NCBI GenBank assembly: GCA_000447185.1
Contig: KE647282.1
Span: 1-13,133, forward strand
Direction: 5' to 3'
DNA: 13,133 nt
DNA from: Vairimorpha apis BRL 01
Lineage: Eukaryota > Microsporidia > Nosematidae
The first letter of the stretch is position 1. Each line of letters starts with the position of its first letter. The notes under the pieces were generated by a model, which saw only the letters and a list, made by a program, of their open reading frames with translations, was not told the origin of the DNA and did not search any database. Shown here in pieces: positions 8,230 through 13,133 of this stretch. Made by a program: the position numbers and the translations under genes.

Positions 8230-11091
8230 GATTACTATTTTTTGTTATTTTTTATATTTTTTTATATTTTTGAAACTTGCATGTTAAATCATTTTCAGTT
8301 TCAAATAACTTTAAGATTTAATATCGTTTTATAAAATTAAATGAAACATATATTTTTATAAAATTAAAGAATATTAATTTAGATTGTATATTTTTTTACA
8401 TTTTATTCTTTAATACTGTTTATTTGTTTAAGAAAATAAAAAATATTATGAAATAAATTAAATTTCTTATTTTAAAAAATGAAATTTAAAACATATTTTT
8501 AAAATTGTTTAGATGATATAAAATAATGATTTATCATCTGTTTAATAAGTCAAATTTTAAAAAACAAATATAAACTAAAATTCATATAATTTTATTTAAT
8601 TAATATTATCGCAAAAATATTATTTTTTTCAAAGATTCAATAATAATGTATAATATGAGATTTATATACTTTTTTAATATAATTTTCATGTGAAATTTTT
8701 TAAAAATTAATAATATCTAATAATAAATTTTAATTTTAAATAAATTAATATAATTTTTCAAACAATAAAGAATGAAATATTTTAAATTGTAATTATATAC
8801 ATATAAAATTTTTATTTTTACTATGAAAATTTAAAAAATTTAATTATATAAATTTAAATACAAAAATAAAAAAAAATCAAAATTATTATTTTTATAAATT
8901 TAATACATAAAAAACAAAACAAAAATAAATTTACCATTTTTATAAAAATAATGATCATTTTATTCTCATATTTTTACAAAAGATATTGAAAAACAAAATT
9001 AAAACACAAGTTTTAATATATACAAACATAATATTTATGTAATATATTTTTAAATAATGATTTTGTTTTATATATTAGCATTTTTAAAAAAAGTTAATTT
9101 TACAGTTTTAAGCATTTAACAATATTTTATGATATTATATTATTTTTTTAAATAAAATAAAAAATAAGAAGTTAAAAAAATTACAAATTTTACATATTTA
9201 ATTAATAAATAATTTTCATATAATTCTACTTTTTGCATTATTTTTTGACTAAATGTTATTATAAAGTAAATTTAATATTTTTTAAACCATTGTTTTATAT
9301 TAAATATCATTTATTAATAAAAAAAATATACGTAAAATTGATCAAAATTTACAAGAAAATAATTTTAACATATAGCTATAAATGCATATGAAATTATAAA
9401 TTTTTAAAATTTCTTCTATTTATTGATAAATATAAATGATTGCTACAAAAATAACAATAATTTATTTAATCTAAAAAAATACTTAAATATTGATTTTTTT
9501 GCAATTTTTTAATATCTTTTTTATATTAATACAAAATTTTTTTTTGCATAAATTATAAATTTTAAATACATAATTATAACTTATTAAAAAAACTTCTACC
9601 AAATAATTTTGCATCATGTCATGATTAGATAAAAGTAAACTTTGTAAATATATGTATATACTTATTTTATTAAGACTAATTTTTTGCTCTTCAAAATTTA
9701 TTCTATTTTATGTTAATTTTTATAGTTAATTTATAAATAAAAAAATTGTTTGTATAAGGCTGTTTATATTAAATTCACCAATATTTTGTTGGTAAAGGTT
9801 TATTTATTCTTTTCAACATTATAATATATGGTAAATTATTAGTCTAATACTTATAAATTTTTCAATGTAATATTGAGTAAATTATTTTTATCATTTTAAT
9901 CAATTTTTTATTTAAACAACTATAGGTCATTAAAACAATAATTTTAAATGCAAACAATTTATTTAAATTAAATACATATCTGTACTATTAATTTTATAAT
10001 ATAATAGTAGGTATTTAAGAAATAATTTTTTTAAACCTTTAGGCATCAAATACAATCTTCATTAGAATGATTCTCAATATATTAAACTTCATTAGTTTAA
10101 AATAATTCAATTAAAAATTATTTCCTTATTTAAAATGTATAATAAAAATTTTAGAAGAAATTTAATTTAAAAAATTATTAAAATTTAAAAGGATATTTTT
10201 TGTTTTGAAAAAATTGAAATTATTTAAATTATAGAATTTTGTATTTAAAATATAAATTAATAATTATATATGAAGTAATAAAACAATATTGTAAGTTATT
10301 TCTAATTTTATATTATACTTTATATGAAAAAAATTAAACTTAAAAAGATATTTATTTATCACAATTACATCATTGTTTTATTTTTTTATAATATTTTAAA
10401 ATTATTTTTATTTAAATATATAAATATATATAATAATATCAATTGTGTTAAATAAGAGAAATTTCTATGTTTTAATAGAATATATTCCATGTTATTTATT
10501 TTAAAATTTGTTTTAATTGAACTTTTTAAGATTATAAATTTATAAATTTTTTTAATATATATAGTATTAATTGAGATTCAAACTATAAAATTTAAAAATT
10601 TTAATTTTTACATATGTTATTAAAAAAATATAAAATACTTTACATTTTAAATATACAGAATTTGTTTTTTTATGAAATTTTAGTGCAAATTAAACAGAAA
10701 TATTTTTTTTAATTTGTTGCTAAAAATTTTGGTTATTATTGTATTATTTTTTTAAAATTTAAAATTAAATATGGTTAGGTTAGAAAATTAATTAATTTAA
10801 AAAATCAAATTAAATATTATTACGACAAAAATAAAATACAAATTTTTAAGATTGTTTTTAGTTTTTTTAAATTTGAATATAAAAGAAATATTTTTAAATA
10901 TAATTGATATTACCATAAGAAAACAAAATATTATTTAATTATCAAGGTTATAGTTGATAAGTTTTAAAAAATATGTTATTAATAATTAAATGATGATCAT
11001 ATATTGTTATTATTTTGATTATAAATGTTTGTTTTTATATTTTCAATAAATAAATTGTTAATTGGATTGGATAATAAAAAAGTTTATTTTA
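8230..11091. other. long gene-free AT-rich stretch
   Basis: About 2.9 kb with no coding-like frame, tRNA, rRNA or mobile-element signal that I can support. Composition is the most extreme in the window, with hardly any run of G or C. The left part must hold the HAP5 promoter and the right part the nucleotidase promoter. Small imperfect palindromes (for example ACCAATATTTTGTTGGT near 9778) are not beyond chance. Confidence 0.5.
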
Positions 11092-11297
11092 ATAATTAAA
11101 ATAAACAAAAATTTAATGATAGTAACAAATATTATAAACTATTATATCATATTTATATTGAATTTTGTAATTAAAAAATATACATTAATTAAAAATAGTT
11201 TAAACTAAAAACAAAAATTTAATATTAGTAACAAACAATATACAACAATTATATTAAATTTATATTGAATTTTATAATTAAAATAAACAAAAATTTA
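11092..11297. repeat. diverged direct repeats upstream of the nucleotidase gene
   Basis: A 24-base string at 11092-11115 recurs perfectly at 11274-11297. Between them, about 70 bases from 11105 to 11175 recur, diverged, at 11211-11281 (period 106-107). Shared blocks are ACAAAAATTTAAT, TAGTAACAAA, TTTATATTGAATTTT and TAATTAAAA. The region is therefore two long copies plus the start of a third, ending 15 bases before the ATG at 11313. The array carries the promoter-proximal DNA of that gene and creates a spurious extension of its reading frame. Confidence 0.6.
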
Positions 11298-11305
11298 CCT
11301 ATATA

Positions 11306-11312
11306 CCCTAAA
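11306..11312 (+). promoter_or_regulatory. CCC start-proximal signal of the nucleotidase gene
   Basis: CCC at 11306-11308 lies four bases before the ATG at 11313, reading CCCTAAAATG, identical to the Ase1 start. It supports the ATG over the in-frame TTG at 11265. Confidence 0.6.
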
Positions 11313-11996
11313 ATGAAATGTATTAGACTTCAAGACAATTTTAGAACATCTGATTATGATAATTTAGAACCAATATTGATATTTGACATTGACAATACAT
11401 TATATAAAGAAAATAAAGATCTTATTATTCAAAGACGCTTGCCTGGATACAATTTATTAAAACAAGAAATTAAAATAACATTTGATCAATTTAACAATCT
11501 AAGCGAAAAATACACTCACGAATATGGTCTTAATTATGTAGGGTTTATTACAGATTATAATTTAAAAAGTGAAACAATTCACAAATTGGATACAATTATA
11601 GGAAATTGTAAACCTTATTTTACTGATATAAATGCAAAAGTACAACTTTTTCAAAAACTACCATATAAAAAAATAGCTTTTTCAAATACAAATATGGCAC
11701 AATCTAAAAAAACACTCGAAGATTTAGGCATTGACAAGTTTTTTGATATTTTATTCGCACCTACTTTTGAAATAGATAAAAAGTGTATTTGTAAACCCTC
11801 TGAAGAAGCTTTTACAGTTGTAAATAATATTATAAATAGAAAGCTAAATAAAAAAATTTTGTTTTTTGATGATAATATTAAAAATGTTAATATGGCTAAT
11901 AAGATTGGTTGGAATGGTGTTCATGTGACAGATTCTGATAAATTATACAGTTTAGTAAATGAAACTGTAGAGAAATATTTAGGATTGAAATTGTAA
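11313..11996 (+). CDS. SDT1: HAD-superfamily pyrimidine 5'-nucleotidase, Sdt1/Phm8 type
   Basis: A complete 227-residue soluble protein. Sdt1 and Phm8 of yeast dephosphorylate nucleoside monophosphates using an aspartyl-phosphate intermediate and magnesium. All four HAD motifs are visible. Motif I is DIDNTLY (25-31), with the nucleophile D25 and acid-base D27. Motif II is FSNTN (123-127). The motif III lysine is K161 in CICKPSEEAF. Motif IV is FFDDNIKNV, with D186 and D187. Between motifs I and II lies a helical cap including KYTHEYGLNYVGFI, which resembles the YxxYGLxxxG stretch of the Sdt1 cap. Length fits that family (about 230-280). The reading frame extends upstream to a TTG at 11265, but I chose the ATG at 11313 because CCC stands four bases before it and the upstream codons come from the repeat array. 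The gene is intact. Substrate preference among nucleotides cannot be read from the sequence; another small phosphatase activity is possible. Confidence 0.87.
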   Translation: MKCIRLQDNFRTSDYDNLEPILIFDIDNTLYKENKDLIIQRRLPGYNLLKQEIKITFDQFNNLSEKYTHEYGLNYVGFITDYNLKSETIHKLDTIIGNCKPYFTDINAKVQLFQKLPYKKIAFSNTNMAQSKKTLEDLGIDKFFDILFAPTFEIDKKCICKPSEEAFTVVNNIINRKLNKKILFFDDNIKNVNMANKIGWNGVHVTDSDKLYSLVNETVEKYLGLKL

Positions 11997-12783
11997 TTAA
12001 AATTAAATAAAATTTAAATTTCTTATTTAGTTTATCAAACTTTATATTAATTGTAATCTTATTGTATTTTGAAATATAAATTTAGACTATTAATATAGTT
12101 AATATATAAGAAAAAGATTTATTTTGATTTTAATAACTTTTTATAATGATAAAATATTTATTTCTTTCATAAAATTAATTTTTAAAAATATTTCGTTAAA
12201 TAAAACGATAAAAAATTAAAAATTTCAATTTTAAAAAACATTAACTTATCTTTTTAATATTTGAAAAGTATTATAGAATTAAAATTATAAACCTTAATTA
12301 ATATATTTTTGTTTTTTAAATTAAACAATGATAAACGCAATAATAATATTTTTTTATTAAAATAAACCATTTTTTAATGTTAAATTTTATTTCATGTTAA
12401 TTAATAAGAGTAAGAATTTAAAAATTATATAAAAAAATAATTAAGATTATAATTTTATAAATAGATTTGCTATTCTAGTTTTTAGGTATTATAATGACAA
12501 AATTTATTGAATTATTTTTGTATATAATTATATTATTTAAATTTTTTTATATCTGTAATTTTACATTTTGATGCTATAAATTACAACGTTACTTACTATG
12601 AAGTTTACAATTGTTTCCTAAAACATTGTTATTTTAAAAAATCTCGTTAAGATTGTTTTAATTTTGACTATTAAATTTTTTTTTCTATAAAATTATAACG
12701 CAACGTTTAATTTTTTTATGCTATAAACATAAAATGTAATATTTATGAAATTTTATGTAATTTATTTAATCCAGTATTTAAAT
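11997..12783. other. intergenic between convergent genes; no feature seen
   Basis: The nucleotidase (plus) and phosphoglycerate kinase (minus) converge here, so this holds two 3' flanks and need not contain a promoter. An AATAAA at 12006-12011, ten bases past the nucleotidase stop, could serve polyadenylation, but such strings are frequent by chance in this DNA. No gene or RNA is visible. Confidence 0.45.
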
Positions 12784-13133
12784 TTATTCTTTTAATTTTT
12801 CTAATCCTGGGAGTTTACTCCTACTAAGTAGTTTTAAGAAAGAACCACCTCCAGTAGATACATGATAAAAATTTGTAATTTTAGAATATTTGCAAACACA
12901 TGCAGAAGTTTTCACCTCCTCCAACAACTACTTTACCATTGTGTATACTTAACGTTTCAGCTAATTTTTTTGAACCTTTACTATATTCTTTTTCTTCAAA
13001 TTTTCCTGGAGGACCATTCCAAAAATGTTTTGTACAATTTTATAATAGTTTCTAATTTTTTTATTGTTTTAGGGCCAATATCCATAACTTTACCATCATA
13101 AGGAACCTCAGAATCGTATAAAATATTTTGATT
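12784..13133 (-). CDS. PGK1: phosphoglycerate kinase, C-terminal part, two frameshifts, 5' end outside window
   Basis: This is the glycolytic enzyme that transfers a phosphate from 1,3-bisphosphoglycerate to ADP, made in the cytosol. About 116 codons of the C-terminal nucleotide-binding domain are present, in three minus-strand frames. Frame one (13133 to about 13022) carries VMDIGPKTI. Frame two (13021 to about 12911) carries WNGPPGKFEEKEYSKGSKKL and VVVGGGE. Frame three (12909 to 12784) carries TSACVCKYSK, HVSTGGGSFLKLL and KLPGLEKLKE before TAA at 12786-12784. These are the family's WNGPxGxFE, GGGDTA-like (here Glu for Asp) and VSTGGGA motifs in order. The first shift is at a T-run (13025-13021): two bases short if the usual K-T-x-x-W spacing holds, or one extra. 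The second is one extra A at 12912-12909. Conserved residues on both sides of each break are intact, so recent mutation or assembly error is likelier than old decay. Confidence 0.85.

Noticed and set aside
9774..9800. Small palindrome around ACCAATATTTTGTTGGT
   Set aside because: A five-base stem is not unusual for chance, and nothing nearby gives it a role.
11265..11312. N-terminal extension of the nucleotidase from a TTG at 11265
   Set aside because: A TTG start is not expected in a nuclear gene, the added codons derive from the upstream repeat, and a CCC-preceded ATG follows at 11313.
12862..13101. 79-codon plus-strand frame
   Set aside because: It is antisense to phosphoglycerate kinase, whose conserved motifs lie on the minus strand.

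Overview
The window looks like nuclear DNA of a microsporidian. Base composition is extremely AT-rich (well above 80% by eye, not counted). The recognisable proteins are eukaryotic, short and intronless. Three of the four visible start codons sit just behind a C-triplet, the start-proximal signal described for microsporidia (CCC- or GGG-like motifs). Gene density is very low for the group, so a species with expanded intergenic DNA is likelier than a compact Encephalitozoon-type genome. I cannot name the species.

Layout: (1) 1-1436, minus strand: 5' part of an Ase1/PRC1/MAP65 spindle-midzone microtubule crosslinker, running off the left edge and broken by two frameshifts at A-runs. (2) 2016-2387, minus: a small sedlin-fold TRAPP subunit (TRAPPC2L/Tca17 or TRAPPC2/Trs20). 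(3) 2398-7650: about 5 kb with no intact gene. It holds three islands of less extreme composition with decayed, coding-like tracts: 3084-3290, 5702-6830 (possibly a dead retroelement pol with an integrase zinc-binding remnant) and 6936-7115. (4) 7651-8229, minus: NF-YC/Hap5, the histone-fold subunit of the CCAAT-binding factor. (5) 8230-11090: about 2.9 kb of AT-rich DNA with nothing recognisable. (6) 11092-11297: diverged direct repeats abutting the start region of (7) 11313-11996, plus: a HAD-family pyrimidine 5'-nucleotidase of the Sdt1/Phm8 type. (8) 11997-12783: intergenic. (9) 12784-13133, minus: C-terminal end of phosphoglycerate kinase, with two frameshifts, running off the right edge.

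The genes are functionally unrelated (cytokinesis, vesicle tethering, transcription, nucleotide metabolism, glycolysis), and there is no operon-like grouping. No tRNA, rRNA, CRISPR array or complete mobile element was seen. The main points for a second look are the repeated CCC start signal, which also corrects two gene starts, the homopolymer frameshifts in two otherwise well-conserved genes, the mobile-element-like relic, and the duplicated sequence upstream of the nucleotidase. I did not find a convincing new biological system.
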